Source: Eustoma russellianum
Taxonomy: Eukaryota; Streptophyta; Magnoliopsida; Gentianales; Gentianaceae
Assembly (NCBI GenBank): GCA_036186865.1
Contig: AP025069.1
Location: 14,151,096-14,215,095, forward strand
Length of the DNA stretch: 64,000 nucleotides
Direction of reading: 5' to 3'
This document shows positions 21,679-33,616 of this stretch, piece by piece. Numbering within the stretch: the first letter of the stretch is position 1; every line of letters starts with the position of its first letter. The notes under the pieces are model-generated. The model ran no database searches, had not been told where the DNA came from, and saw only the letters and a list, made by a program, of their open reading frames with translations. A program made the translations under genes and the position numbers.

Positions 21679-24600
21679 TTGGACAAAGAAAAAAACAAGG
21701 TTGAAGGTAACATTTCTAATTCCACTACTAGATTTAGAGACATTCAATGCTTTAAATATTTAGGTAAAGATCATTTTGCAAATCAATGTCCCAACCCTAA
21801 ACGTATCATGTTCATTGAAGAGTCTAATGAATATTATTCTGATGACGAGGAAGAAGAACATGTTAATGTTGAGGAAAATCATGATGAAAATGAGGAAAGT
21901 GTGAGTGAGGATGAAGAATTTGCATCAAAAGAATTCTTGGTTGTTAGAAGAGCTCTTAATGCACATGTTAAGATTGATGAACAAGATCAACATAGAGACA
22001 ACATTTTTCATATCCATTGCATGGTTAAAGGGAAAGTTTGTACTTTGATTATTGGCTCTGGATCCTGTACTAATGTGGCAAGTGTTGAACTTGTTAGAAA
22101 ACTTGATTTGTCATTACTTAACCACCCACATCCTCATAAACTATCTTGGTTGAATTATTGTGGAGAAGTGAGTGTTAGCAAACAAGTTTTTATCTCATTG
22201 TCTATTGGTGGGTATAAAGATGATATATTATGTGATGTAGCTCCTATGCATGCAGGTCATATCCTTTTAGGTAGACCATGGCAGTTTGATAAGAAAGTTA
22301 CCTATGATGGATACTTGAATAGATATTCCTTCAGGTTTAACAATAAGTTGTTTAAACTACATGCATTACCCCCACACAAGGTATTTGAAGATCAAAAGAG
22401 AATGTGTAAGAACAGGAATGATCCTATGGAGAAAGATGCAGAAAAAAAATTTCTAGAGTGTATTAAGAGTGAAAGAAAGAAAAATGAGTCTAAAAACAAA
22501 AAGATAGTAAACATTGATGAAGGTAAATCTCAAAAGAAATTTGTTTTCTTTGCCAAACCAAGTGAAGTGTCACATGCCCTCAACTCAAATAAAACTGTCT
22601 ATGTTTTGATTTTTAAGGAGTCTCTGTTTTCTATGAGTGACTTACACTCCACATTGCCTAGTGGAGTTGTATCTTTGCTTGATGAGTTTTCAGGGTTGTT
22701 TCCTGAAGAAGAACCTTCTGGTTTGCCACCTTTAAGAGGAATTGAGCAACAAATAGACTTCATACCTGGTGCTATCCTGCCTAATAGGCCAGCCTACAGA
22801 GCAAACCCTGCTGAAACGAAGGAAATTCACCGCCAAGTAGAAGAACTCTTGGCCAAAGGAAAAGTGAAGGAAAGCATGAGTCCTTGTGTTGTTCCTGTGA
22901 TCGGTGTACCAAAGAAAGATGGTACATGGAGGATGTGTACTGATTGTAGAGCCATCAACAAGATAACTGTAAAATACAGGTACCCTATTCCTAGACTTGA
23001 TGATATGCTTGATGAATTGCACGGTGCTAAGTATTTTACCAAGATTAATCTTAAAAGCGGTTACTTTCAAGTACGCATTAGAGAAGGTGATGAATGGAAG
23101 ACTGCATTTAAGACTAAGTTTGGATTGTATGAGTGGTTAGACATGCCATTTGGCTTAAGTAATGCACCTAGTACTTTCATGAGATTAATGAATGAAGTCT
23201 TACATGCATTCGTTGAAAAATTTGTTGTTGTGTACTTTGATGATATCGTGATTTACTCTAAGACTTTGAATGAACACATAGGCCACCTAAGAAACGTTTT
23301 TAAAGCATTGAAGAAAGAAAAATTATATGCAAATTTCAAGAAATGTTCTTTTTGTATGGAAAAAGTTGTGTTTCTAGGATTTGTGGTTAGTGCAAATGGA
23401 ATTGAAAATAGACCAAGATAAAGTGAACTCAATTTTAGAATGTCTAATTCCCACAATTGTTGGAGAGGTGCGAAGCTTGTTAGGTGCAGCAATTGTCCCG
23501 TGGTGCATAGGCCGTGTGGGCCAAGTTATAGTCGAATGTCGTGGGCACTTGTGTGTGCTGAATGCACTATAAGGCTAGGGTATGTGCATCTCCTATCACC
23601 AATTGGTTTCGGGAGAGTTGGTAGCGCTTGAGGTCCTACAAGTGGTATCAGAGCCAAGGTCACGGGTTTGATTCCCAGTGGGAGCAATTGCTGAGGGGGA
23701 GATTGTTGGGTGTAGCAATTGTCCCATGGCGCGTAGGCCATGTAGGCCAAGTCACAGTCGAATGCCATAGGCGCTTGTGTGTGCTGAATGCACTATAAGA
23801 ATATGGTATGCATATCTCCTATCACCATTTGGTTTTGGGAGAGTTGATAGCGCCTGAGGTACAAAAGGCTTCATGGGTTGGCTAGTTTCTATAAAAGATT
23901 TGTTAAGGACTTTTCCACTATTGATGCACCTTTGAATGAGATTGTTAAAAAATACATAGGATTTCAGTGGAGAGAGTCACAACAGAAAGCCTTTGATGAA
24001 CTTAAAGCAAGGTTAACTTCTGCACCTATTCTAAGACTACTTAGCTTTCATGAAACATTTGAAATTGAATGTGATGTTAGTGGTGTTGGTATAGGAGCCG
24101 TACTATCTCAGCCTAAACAACCGATTGCTTATTTTAGTGAAAAGCTTAAGGGAGAGGAATTCAATTATTCAACCTATGACAAAGAGTTGTATGCACTGGT
24201 TAGATCATTGCAGACTTGGCAACATTATTTGCAACATAAGGAGTTTGTGGTTCATACTGATCATGAAAGTCTTAAGTTCCTTAAAAGCCAAGGAAAGGTA
24301 AACTAGAGGCATGTAAAATGAGTTGAATTCATTGAACAATTTCCTTATGTGATAAAATATAAGCAAGGAAAAGATAACATTGTAGCTGATGCATTATCTA
24401 GGAGATATTCTTTGATTACTACATTGTCATCTCATTTTCTTGGATTTGAGTGCATCAAGGAATTGTATACATATGATCCTAACTTTCAGTCAATATTTCA
24501 TGCATGTGCCGATTCTCTATTTGGCAAGTATTATTTACATGATGAATATTTGTTTAAAGAAAGAAAATTGTGCATGCCTAAGTATTCTGTAAGAGAGATT

Positions 24601-25773
24601 CTTACCGAAGAAGCACATGGTGGAGGTTTAATGGGCCACTTTGGCATCTTTAAAATATTAGAAATGTTAAAGGAACGTTTCTTTTGGCCCCATATGAGAG
24701 TTGATATAGAGAAGGTTTGTGGAAATTGTATAACTTGCAAGAAAGCTAAATCTACATCACATCAACATGGTTTGTACACCCCATTACCTGTCCCTATGTC
24801 ACATTGGATTGATATATCTATGGACTTTGTCTTGGGATTACCTAGATCAAAAAAATAGAAGTGATAGTATGTTTGTTGTCGTCGGCAGATTTTCTAAAAA
24901 GCACACTTCAGATCTTGTAAAAAGGTTGATGATGCATCTCACGTTGCAAACTTGTTCTTCCAGAAAGTTTTACGTCTACATAGCATGCTTAGAACCATTG
25001 TTAATAATAAAGATACTAAGTTCTTAAGTCACTTTTGGCGTGTGTTGTGGGGTAAACTTGGAACAAAACTCTTATTTTCTACTAATGCTCACCCCCAAAC
25101 AGATGGTCAAACTGAAGTTGTGAATAGAACTTTGTCTCAATTATTGCGTGCTATAATTCAGGAGAACCTTAAGAATTGGGAAGATTTCTTGCCATATATT
25201 GAATTTGCTTATAATAGAAGTGTTCACAGTGGCACTACTCGTTCATCGTTTGAAGTTGCATATGGTTTTAATCCTTTGTCTCCACTTGATCTTGTGCTTA
25301 TTCATGTTCATGGACGTGCAAGTATTGATGGTAAGCATAAGGCTGAACTGATTAAGAAATTGCATGCTAAGGTTAAGCTACAACTTGAAAAGAAAAACAA
25401 ACAGTTTGCAAAACAAGCCAACAAAGGACGCAAGGAAGTTTTGTTTGAACCAGGTGATCTTGTTTGGCTGCATTTAAGGAAAGAAAGGTTTCCTAGAGAA
25501 AGGAAATCTAAGCTCATGCCAAGAGGAGATGGCCCGTTCAAAGTACTTCAAAAGGTTGGCGATAATGCTTACATTCTAGACCTTCTGGAGAGTAAGTATG
25601 GTTCAATTTCTCATACTTTTAACGTTGCTGATCTTACCCCTTTTGGTGATAATTTAGATTCAAGGTCGAATCCTTTTGAAGAAGGGAGAATGATGAGGTC
25701 CATAACCCTCATCCATGTCAAGATAATGAGAATGCACATAATGTTACAGAAATACAAGATCAAGGACCCTTAA
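21679..25773 (+). pseudogene. Gypsy A pol (protease, RT, RNase H, integrase)
   Basis: The frame is shared with gag until about 23400. Protease motif IIGSGSCTNVAS has lost the catalytic Asp. RT is well preserved: VPKKDGTWRMCTDCRAINK, the MPFGLSNAPSTF segment and catalytic YFDD. A frameshift near 23400 and then the TRIM insertion split RT from RNase H. After the TRIM, HGLASFYKRFVKDFS resumes the frame. RNase H shows ECDVSGVGIGAVLSQ. Stops near 24304 and 24318 precede the integrase zinc region (H-H-C-C, ending CGNCITCKKAK). A frameshift near 24855 breaks the core. The C-terminal part (LFEPGDLVWLHLRKERFP) is intact. Confidence 0.85.
23478..23863 (+). mobile_element. TRIM (terminal-repeat retrotransposon in miniature)
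   Basis: 386 bp with two LTRs of about 160 bp (23478-23640 and 23704-23863, TGTT...ACA) and only 63 bp between them. The interior holds a PBS (TGGTATCAGAGCC at 23643-23655) and a PPT-like CTGAGGGGGAGAT just before the second LTR. It cuts the Gypsy A pol at an EVRS-HGLASF position. The flanking short repeat is imperfect (AAGCT versus AGGCT). It codes for nothing and must be moved in trans. LTRs differ at roughly 20 positions, so it is old. The interior also contains GGGTTTGATTCCCAG, similar to a tRNA T-arm. Confidence 0.88.
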
Positions 25774-26882
25774 CAAGAAATAAAACTAAGGAACTAATGC
25801 ATGAAGTGAGGGACTTCCTATTTAAACATATGCAAGATGAACCAAGGGAATTTATACATTGGGTTCACCTTATTAAACCTATAACATGATTTATAAGAAT
25901 TTTTAGAAACATTGTAAAATATTATTAAGATAGATTTTGTTCTTTATTTTGCTTTTTAAAAGTTTATATTGTATTAGTTTATGCCCATCTCGGATTGTGA
26001 CTTTCTGCAGGACCAGTTTTAGTAGAATTGACGTATCTCTTCAACCACAAGGCCAAATTAGGATTTGCAAGATGCGTTGGAAAGGTAAGACAAAGATCTA
26101 AAGATTTCATGCTTTTTATATTTCCAAAATCGGTCGTCTTGATAGCCAAAAGGAGCATGAAAATGGAAGTACTGTTTCTACCAAATTCTGTGACATACCT
26201 TCAGTAATTTGGATGTATGTCCTCAATGGTTGGGCCAAATCCAAAGAAATTTATATGGTTATTTTCTACACTCAATGGGATACAATTCTCTAAGAAAGAG
26301 CAAGGCCTAGTTCGGATTGGAAGATGTCCAAAAATCAGTCACAATCCAGGAAATATTTCAAGTTGAAGACAAATCCTTAGTCTTCCATGAATAGTACTTG
26401 AGGGACCTACTTTGAAAATCATAATTCAAGACTTGCAAGACTAGTTTTATGGAGCCTACATGAATAGTTTTTATAAGTGTGTAGTCTTTTCAATCATCAT
26501 TTCTATTTGTAAGATATTTTGTTATCTTGTGTTATTTTTGCCTATAAAAGGCACATAAGAGAAGCCTTGTAATCACACACCTTCAATGAAAATTTCTTCT
26601 TCTTCAAAAGTAATTCTTGTGTATTTTCTTAGTTCATATCACAATCAAGGCTAGAATCTTTCAAGGCTTGAACATCCTTGTGAGAATTGTCCAATTCCGG
26701 GGAGGGAGACATCCAAAAGAGAGGTATCTTGCTTGGGTTATGTAGAACTCATTGGAGGACTTATGTTCAAAAGGTTTTCTTCAGCTTATTTGGAAGCAAT
26801 GTGAAGCTATCTTCATTGTGCCTAAACCAAATTTGGAGGAGAAGCTGTAAAGCTAAAAAAAGGTCCATTCTTGCACGTATAA
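25691..26882 (+). repeat. 3' LTR of Gypsy A
   Basis: 1,192 bp matching 7615-8799. The first about 190 bp are also an open frame continuing the pol tail (NDEVHNPHPC ... stop near 25886) once a one-base frame change near 25686 is allowed, so the coding region ran into the LTR. Confidence 0.9.
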
Positions 26883-26887
26883 AAAAG

Positions 26888-28910
26888 AAACATCGTCCAT
26901 TGTGTTGCGCAAAGGTAGGTGATTGATGTAAATAATGGTTGGGCATTAAAAATTTGATCAAGTCATTATGTAACACGTTTGATTTTAAGATGAGCACCAT
27001 CACATTCCTTTTGAAGTCATCACATTTTGGTGTTCCTCTCACAAAATTGTTCTGAACCCATTTATATGGTTCAAAAGGTCCCAGACAAGATAATCATGTT
27101 TTTATGCATTTCCTCCTTCATTTTTTACATGTTAATAGCATTTTCCACAACCTGTGATTCAGCCTTTTGCTTAGTTCTGCTAGGTGTTATCAGACATTTT
27201 GTTGGTAAAATGAAGAAAGGTGGATTGATAAAAGGTAGGCCGATAAAAATTTGGTCGGGGGAAATAAAAATTGTCGTGGTGTATGATATGACCAATATAT
27301 GATACGGCACAAATATTTAAGAATTAATATAGGCAATTACTATGCGTTTTAGTAAAACCTAAGGACTAATGTTCCCTCCATCTTATATTTATTTTTTAGA
27401 TGCCTGAAAATGTTGTAAATGTTTCATATTAAGCATACTATACTATATAATCCAAATTATAGTTATACTTAATTGATAAAAATAAAACATTAATTGTGAA
27501 CATGAAAGAGCGAATGCTAAAACGAGATATTATGATGTTTTAATGACAGAAAATACATTGGATGATGCTTTTAGAAAAATATAGTGGTTAAGTTCGACTA
27601 ACAAGTTAAAGAAGCATAAGTCAAGTTGCCTAAAGTGTAAGTCTTGAGTTCAAATCTTTGCAAGTACATGCTCTTTTTATTTAATTATCAATAGTTTACT
27701 ATCCACCACAGTAGTGACATCATTTTGAAACGTAATAAAAAAGAAAAGAAGTGGGCTAGTAAAGTATCTGAAAGATTGTTTATGTTCATGGTGCACAGTA
27801 TATTGGAAACATGGTAATTTGAACAAATAAAAAAAGAACAAATTTTTTTATAGAAAAAACATAGGTTCTGACGAGGGCCAAACTTCCATTAGTGATAAAG
27901 AAAACATGATTGGGTTGGCCCGTCACAGTCAATGTCACCTAGCACAAAGACGAATGTCAATGTAATTGCTCTCTCTACTCTATTCGACCAGAAAAATGCG
28001 AGATGTCTCGGGTTGGCATAGCTGCCTGGCGTGACAACAACGTGCTCTAGCTTTTCGCTCCATTTATGCTCGAACCTCACGCATGCAGTCTCGCTGCTCG
28101 GCCGCGTCTTCAAAGTCGGACCTCTGTTTAGCTCGGCCTAGTTGCTGGAGCAGACACGTGCCAGCAGGGTAGGACACGTGACACCCACTTATAGTCTCTT
28201 AGCATGCACTGGCTATTTTAAGTACACAAAAAAGGACAAAAGCGCCTTACTACGAAGGATCATCTCAAAAAAAAAAGAGAAAAAAAACACAGCTACGCAA
28301 GAAAAAATAAAAGGTGGAATATGTTTTCCTACTTTTTCAGCATACCAACATGGTAAAACTAACTACTGAGCGTTGGAGGGTTCTCTCCGAAGCAATAACT
28401 CTGAAGCCAGATGTTTCGAAAAATGTTACTCCTGACAACAAACTACGCTTCCAAGGGACGTTAACGACGTTTGTCATTTGGATCATTTCTGATCCTTGTG
28501 AATCGACTTCGCCACGTTAGTTTATCACAAATCAACCCTAGGATACCAAATAAACATCTATGTTGTAAACAAATGTTGCAAAATAACATATGAAATGAAA
28601 AAAAATCAAATATGTGGACTAATAAGAAAAACAAACAAATTTATAAATATTCAGAATTCATGCTTCCAGCTTCTTCCTCAGGAAAAAAAAATTTTCGTGC
28701 TCCCATATTTGTGTTATTAATTGCTCCATTGAAAATAATTAATAATGACAGGGAAAAAATTACAAATGAAAAAAGAAAAAAGATTATCTGAAAATGCAGT
28801 TAGAAACAAAACAAAGACCACTTCTAAAAAGAAAACCATAGACAAAAATGGAAAAGCAAAGGAACAAAACAAAAAGCCCATGAGTAGAAATGTTACTGGG
28901 TATTTTCAGC
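26888..28910. other. About 2 kb without a recognised gene
   Basis: No family resemblance found in any frame. Composition is AT-rich except for about 27880-28180, which is more GC-rich and could be a relict of unique gene or promoter DNA. Short ORFs here (for example 28314-28520) show no recognisable motif and no conserved context, so none is called. Confidence 0.6.
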
Positions 28911-29186
28911 GGGATGATATCTCCTCATCCATCTCTCCCTCACCCACTTTGTCACCACCCGACACATGGAAATTAATTAAATTTTTTTTGCCCCTTCCCT
29001 CACGTGGCATGCAGTTTTTCCCCCTCCCTATACCTTTCCATCTCTCTCCTCACAGTTTTCCCTCCTCCCCACATCTTTCTCTCTCTTCCTCTCCATCTTT
29101 TATTTCTTCCTTCCTCTTCACCGTGATATTCCTCCCTGCAGTCTTCCTCTTCACCGTGATATTTCCCCCTCCCCCTGCGGCCATCC
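28911..29186 (+). repeat. Left inverted arm of the foldback element (outer part)
   Basis: Matches the reverse complement of 33307-33616, for example CACCCACTTTGTCACCA and GACACATG blocks, then CTTCCTCTTCA and GATATTCCTCCCTGCAG. Continued at 32898-32937 after the copia insertion. Confidence 0.85.
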
Positions 29187-29425
29187 TGTGAACAATCTAA
29201 TCCCAGAAAATCAGGGACTGGGCGAAAATCAAGGGAAGTCAAATGTGTAACCGAAATCTGTAAATGATTATGGAATAATTGTGTAATTAGTGTAGGATAT
29301 GTAATTGATTTTATTTACCATGTATAGATACGAAGATATACTATAAAGGTAGGCAATTGTACAAAGAACAATCATCATTGAGAAATACAAAAGAAAATTT
29401 TTTCCAGATTCTGCTCTTCATAACA
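29187..29425 (+). repeat. 5' LTR of copia C
   Basis: 239 bp, TG...CA, with a TATAAAGG TATA-like box near 29342; followed directly by the initiator-Met PBS. Confidence 0.93.
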
Positions 29426-29559
29426 TGGTATCAGAGCAGGGCCGTTTTTCTTAATCGAATCTGGGTGTGTAGGAACACGATTGGCTCAGCATTTTTCTTC
29501 ACATCATTACCAACCTATTATCGGTTAGTCAACTTACAAAGGCATTAGACTGTGTAGTA

Positions 29560-32500
29560 ATGATGTATCCAAATTTTTGCCTTGTGCAGGACATTCATTC
29601 GGGGGTGATCATTGGGCGTGGTACTGAGCGCCAGGAGCTGTACTTCGTTGATGCCGTAGCACAACAGGGACAGTCTAATCTTGCCACCGGAACAGCCAAT
29701 CGACAGGTGTGGTAATGGCATCGCCGGTTAGGGCATCCTTCATTTGGCTATCTCCAACGTTTGTTTCCTACCTTATTTACTTGTCAAACCAATAAATTGT
29801 CGTGTGACACGTGCCTTCGGGCCAAACAAACTCGAACATCTTATGTTGCCAATAATACTCGGGTTAGTCGTATGTTTTCTCTAGTTCATTCAGATGTGTG
29901 GGGACCTTCTCCGTATAATACACCCATGGGTTTTCGTTACTACGTACTTTTTGTCGATGATTTCTCCCGTATGACTTGGCTCTATGTTCTAAAGCATAAA
30001 TCTGAGGTATACCAAAAGTTTATACATTTTTACAACATGATACAAACACAATTTGATACAAAGATCCAGATTCTTCGTTCTGATAATGGAGGTGAATATC
30101 TTGACGGGAATTTACGCCAATTCTTCCTTGAGCATGGCATAATACATCAAACATCTTGTCCCCACACACCCGAACAAAATGGGGGTAGCTGAAAGAAAAA
30201 ATCGCATTATTTTAGAAATGACCCGTGCTATGATGTATGATTCTCGTGTCCCTATGAGTTTTTGGCCCGAGGCTGTGTCCACTGCTACATATCTCATTAA
30301 CCGTCTCCCCACTAAAATACTGAACCATCAAACTCCCATTCAGGCCTTATCATCCCAACATGATATCCATCTATCTTTACTTTACCTCCCAAAGTATTCG
30401 GGTGTACTGTCTTCGTTCATACACCCAAAAGTGAACGTACCAAACTCGATCCTTGCTCAGAAAAATGTGTCTTTGTTGGATATGCCACTACACAAAAGGG
30501 CTATCGCTGCTATAACCCTCGTACCCATCGCATTCACATCACCATGGATTGTACCTTTATCGAAACCGATTACTATTACATACCCCATTCTCGGCTTCAG
30601 GGGGAGAGTCCATCTGACAGAACCCTCGACTGGTTGATTCCATCTCCCACCTACTCGACGGTAGATCCAACACGGCAAGTAGATGGCACCGACTGTGCAG
30701 CGGCGTCAGATGTACCGTCTCAGATGCCAGTACCATCTCCTGATCCTCTACAAAGGAATGAAATGCCTGAGGTAATAATTTCTGATACAAGTACTTCACA
30801 GTCTAGTCCTTCACAGTCTGACACTGATAATAGAACAGAAAATAACCCTGATTTCCATACCCCGACTACATATAATCAACTAGACACACTTGATACATTT
30901 GATCACTCTCTAGAAAGACAGACTGATGCTAACGTTTCTATTGAGCAGCAGCAGGTTCGGGTACTACCCCCCAGGGCAAAAAGAGGAATACCTCCAAGCA
31001 GATACTCCCCTGAACGAGTATCGAAGGCGTCCAGATATCCAGTAGACACATCCATGACAGGGGTGTCTGATGTAGCCCAAGGGTTCTTTATGTCCCTATG
31101 TACAGAACAGGTACCGCGTACTGTTGATGAAGCCCAGACTAAGCCAGAATGGAAGGAAGCTATGATAATCGAGATGAAAGCTCTGGAAAAGAATCAGACA
31201 TGGGAAAAGTGTATTCTTCCACCAGGAAAGAAACTGGTAGGATGCCGATGGGTGTTCACTGTCAAGTATAAAGCCGATGGAAGTGTTGAACGATACAAGG
31301 CTCGATTGGTAGCGAAGGGATATACTCAAACATACGGTGTAGACTATTCGGAAACTTTCTCACCTGTGGCTCGTATTGACACAATCAGGGTACTATTCTC
31401 TGTTGCAGCTAACCAAGACTGGCCGCTCCATCAGTTTGATGTCAAGAATGCATTTCTACACGGAGATTTAAAGGAAGAAGTTTATATGGAGCCACCGCCT
31501 GGTTTCTCTTCTGACTTTGGGACAGGTGAGGTATGCAGGTTAAAAAGAGCACTCTATGGACTGAAGCAGTCACCACGAGTTTGGTTTGGCCGGTTTACGG
31601 AGGTCATGAAACAGGATGGATATCGACAAAGCAATGCAGATCACACTCTGTTCACCAAACAGAGAAACGGACAGGTAACTTGTTTGATTATTTATGTGAT
31701 GATATGATAATAACAGGGAGTGATGCAGAAGAAATTGCTCGTCTCCGGGAGCACTTGTTTACAAAATTTGAGATGAAGGATCTTGGAGGTCTAAAGTACT
31801 TTCTTGGAATTGAGGTATTAAGGTCCAGTACATGTATTTATATATCTCAACGTAAGTACATTTTAGATCTTTTAACTGAAGCAGGAATGTTAGATTGTAA
31901 ACCCTGTGATACTCCTATGATGGTAAATTCTAAGCTGCAGGTAATTGATGGAGCAGCATTCACAGATACAGGACAGTATCAACGCCTCGTCGGAAAGCTG
32001 ATTTACTTTTCTCATACAAGACCAGACATAGCCTTTGCCGTCAGCATGATCAGTCAATTCATGCATAGTCCTCAAGAACATCATATGAGTGCTATCAGAA
32101 GGATTTTGCAGTATCTAAAGCGCACACCAGGGAGAGGCATTGTGTTTCAAAATAACGGACACTTGAGGATCCAGGCATATACAGATGCTGACTGGGCTGG
32201 AAATGTGGTAGACCGAAGATCTACGTCAGGTTATTTTACACTTGTAGGAGGCAACCTTGTGACCTGAAGAAGCAAGAAGCAGAAAGTGTTGCTCTATCTA
32301 GCGCCGAAGCAGAGTTTCGAGGAATAGCAAAAGGAGTGACTGAGGTGTTGTGGCTACAAAAATTGCTAAAGGATATTGGAGTACGGGTCAATCTACCAAC
32401 ACCGTTGCTATGTGATAACAAAGCTTCAATCAGTATATCTGAAAATCCGGTACAGCATGATCGAACCAAGCATGTAGAAGTTGATCGCCATTTTATCAAA

Positions 32501-32733
32501 GAAAAAATCGAGGGCGGCATTATTGAGTTACCCTTTGTTAGATCAGAAGACCAGCTAGCAGACATACTAACTAAAGCAGTTAACGGAAGGATATTTGAGA
32601 ATGTCTTGTGCAAGTTAAACGTTGTTGATCCCACCGTTCAACTTGAGGGGGAGTGTGAACAATCTAATCCCAGAAAATCAGGGACTGGGCGAAAATCAAG
32701 GGAAGTCAAATGTGTAACCGAAATCTGTAAATG
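29560..32733 (+). pseudogene. Copia C pol (integrase, RT, RNase H)
   Basis: Domains in order: zinc-binding region (WHRRLGHPSFGYLQRL ... CDTCLRAKQTR); integrase core (VHSDVWGPSP, ILRSDNGGEY, then VAERKNR in another frame after an extra G near 30184); a frame change near 30370; an RT core (KARLVAKGYTQ, FDVKNAFLHGDL, LYGLKQSPRVWF). One G is missing at the catalytic site near 31697 (YV-DD shifted). RNase H follows (YTDADWAGN-DRRSTSGY), then a W-to-stop and a missing G near 32270. RNase H and the DILTKAV end are otherwise intact. The frame runs on past the PPT and stops inside the 3' LTR. Three of the four frame changes fall in short G runs. Confidence 0.85.
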
Positions 32734-32892
32734 ATTATGGAATAATTGTGTAATTAGTGTAGGATATGTAATTGATTTTATTTACCATGTATAGATACGA
32801 AGATATACTATAAAGGTAGGCAATTGTACAAAGAACAATCATCATTGAGAAATACAAAAGAAATTTTTTTCCAGATTCTGCTCTTCATAACA
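32654..32892 (+). repeat. 3' LTR of copia C
   Basis: 239 bp, essentially identical to the 5' LTR. The first about 80 bp are read as the C-terminus of pol. Followed by the CATCC duplication at 32893-32897. Confidence 0.93.
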
Positions 32893-33306
32893 CATCCCCC
32901 CTTCCCTCCCCTTCTCCCTCCCACTGTCGGTTGCCCACAACGGAAACAACAATTTGTGCTTCCATTTGTGCTTTTCTTCCACAATTGCTTCCATTTATGC
33001 TTTTCTATACATTCATTACAGGTGAAATTTTTACTTGGGTTTTCTGGGTAAACTGAGTTGTATAGTTATTCTTTGGTTGTCTGCATGATTTGTAGATTGG
33101 ATAAGAAAAAAATAAATAGAGAAGAAACATTTATTTAGAGTGCAATATGTTTATGAATTTTCTATACAATATGTCTATGATGCTGCTGAGGGCTATGGCG
33201 CTTTGGATAATGCCCTCAAAATAACAAATTTTGAGGGACTTAGTGACCAGAATCTAAGCAAAGAAACGAACATTCTTTCCTTAAGTATTTGGATAATTTT
33301 CTGTAA

Positions 33307-33616
33307 TGGGCAACCGACAGTGGGAGGGAAAAGGGGAGGGAAGGGGGGATGGCTGCAGGGGGAGGGGGAATATCATGGTGAAAAGGAAGGCTGCAGGGAG
33401 GAATATCATGCTGAAGAGGAAGACAGAAATCGAAGATGGAGGGGAGAGAGAGAAAGATATGGGGAGGAGGGAAAGCGGAGAAGGGAGAGAGAGAAAGGTA
33501 TAGGGAGAGGGAAAAACTGCACGCCACGTGAGGCAAAGAGATAAATTTTTTTAATTAAGTGACATGTGTCGGATGGTGACAAAGTGGGTGAGAGAGATGT
33601 CGAGGAGATCTTATCC
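33307..33616 (-). repeat. Right inverted arm of the foldback element
   Basis: 310 bp, reverse complement of the left arm at roughly 88-90% by eye. The purine-rich plus strand produces spurious Gly/Arg/Glu-rich ORFs. Confidence 0.85.

Larger units (their letters stand above)
7615..26882 (+). mobile_element. Ty3/gypsy chromovirus-type element (Gypsy A), CRM-like, interrupted by two insertions
   Basis: LTRs at 7615-8799 and 25691-26882 (TG...CA, about 1.19 kb) are flanked by the direct repeat AAAAG (7610-7614 and 26883-26887). The PBS (TGGTATCAGAGC) is at 8803-8814 and the PPT (GAAGAAGGGAGAA) at 25678-25690. The order gag, protease, RT, RNase H, integrase places it in Ty3/gypsy. The RT wording (VPKKDGTWRMC, LYEWL-MPFGL, VVYFDDI) is most like the CRM lineage, an identification from memory. 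The LTR ends differ by roughly 10% over the first 130 bp, so it is the oldest clearly datable element here. A Sirevirus sits in its leader and a TRIM in its pol. Many stops and frameshifts. Confidence 0.9.
29187..32892 (+). mobile_element. Young, gag-less Ty1/copia element (copia C)
   Basis: Two 239-bp LTRs (29187-29425 and 32654-32892, TGTGAACA...CATAACA) differ at about one position and are flanked by CATCC on both sides, so the insertion is very recent. The PBS (TGGTATCAGAGCAGG) starts at 29426 and the PPT (GAGGGGGAG) ends at 32653. The interior is only 3.2 kb: gag and protease are missing and pol begins at the GAG-pre-integrase region. Pol is further broken by stops and one-base indels. 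It therefore looks like a non-autonomous derivative moved by enzymes of a relative. Confidence 0.92.
28911..33616. mobile_element. Foldback / Mutator-like non-autonomous element, split by copia C
   Basis: The left arm (28911-29186 plus 32898-32937) and right arm (33307-33616) are long inverted repeats of about 310-316 bp, very CT-rich on one strand. They surround a 369-bp centre (32938-33306). Without the copia insertion the element is about 1 kb. Flanks show an imperfect direct repeat, TATTTTCAGC at 28901-28910 and TATTTGCAAC at 33617-33626 (8 of 10), compatible with the 9-10 bp duplication of Mutator-like elements. Long arms and absence of coding fit a non-autonomous MULE or foldback. The right end is about 330 bp upstream of the VPS2 start codon. 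Confidence 0.75.

Noticed and set aside
28314..28520. Possible host exon in the more GC-rich unique stretch
   Set aside because: No recognisable protein family and no convincing flanking splice pair; left as unannotated sequence.
28745..29242. ORFs on both strands in the CT-rich stretch
   Set aside because: They follow the low-complexity inverted arm of the foldback element, recur antisense at 33240-33544 and show no domain.
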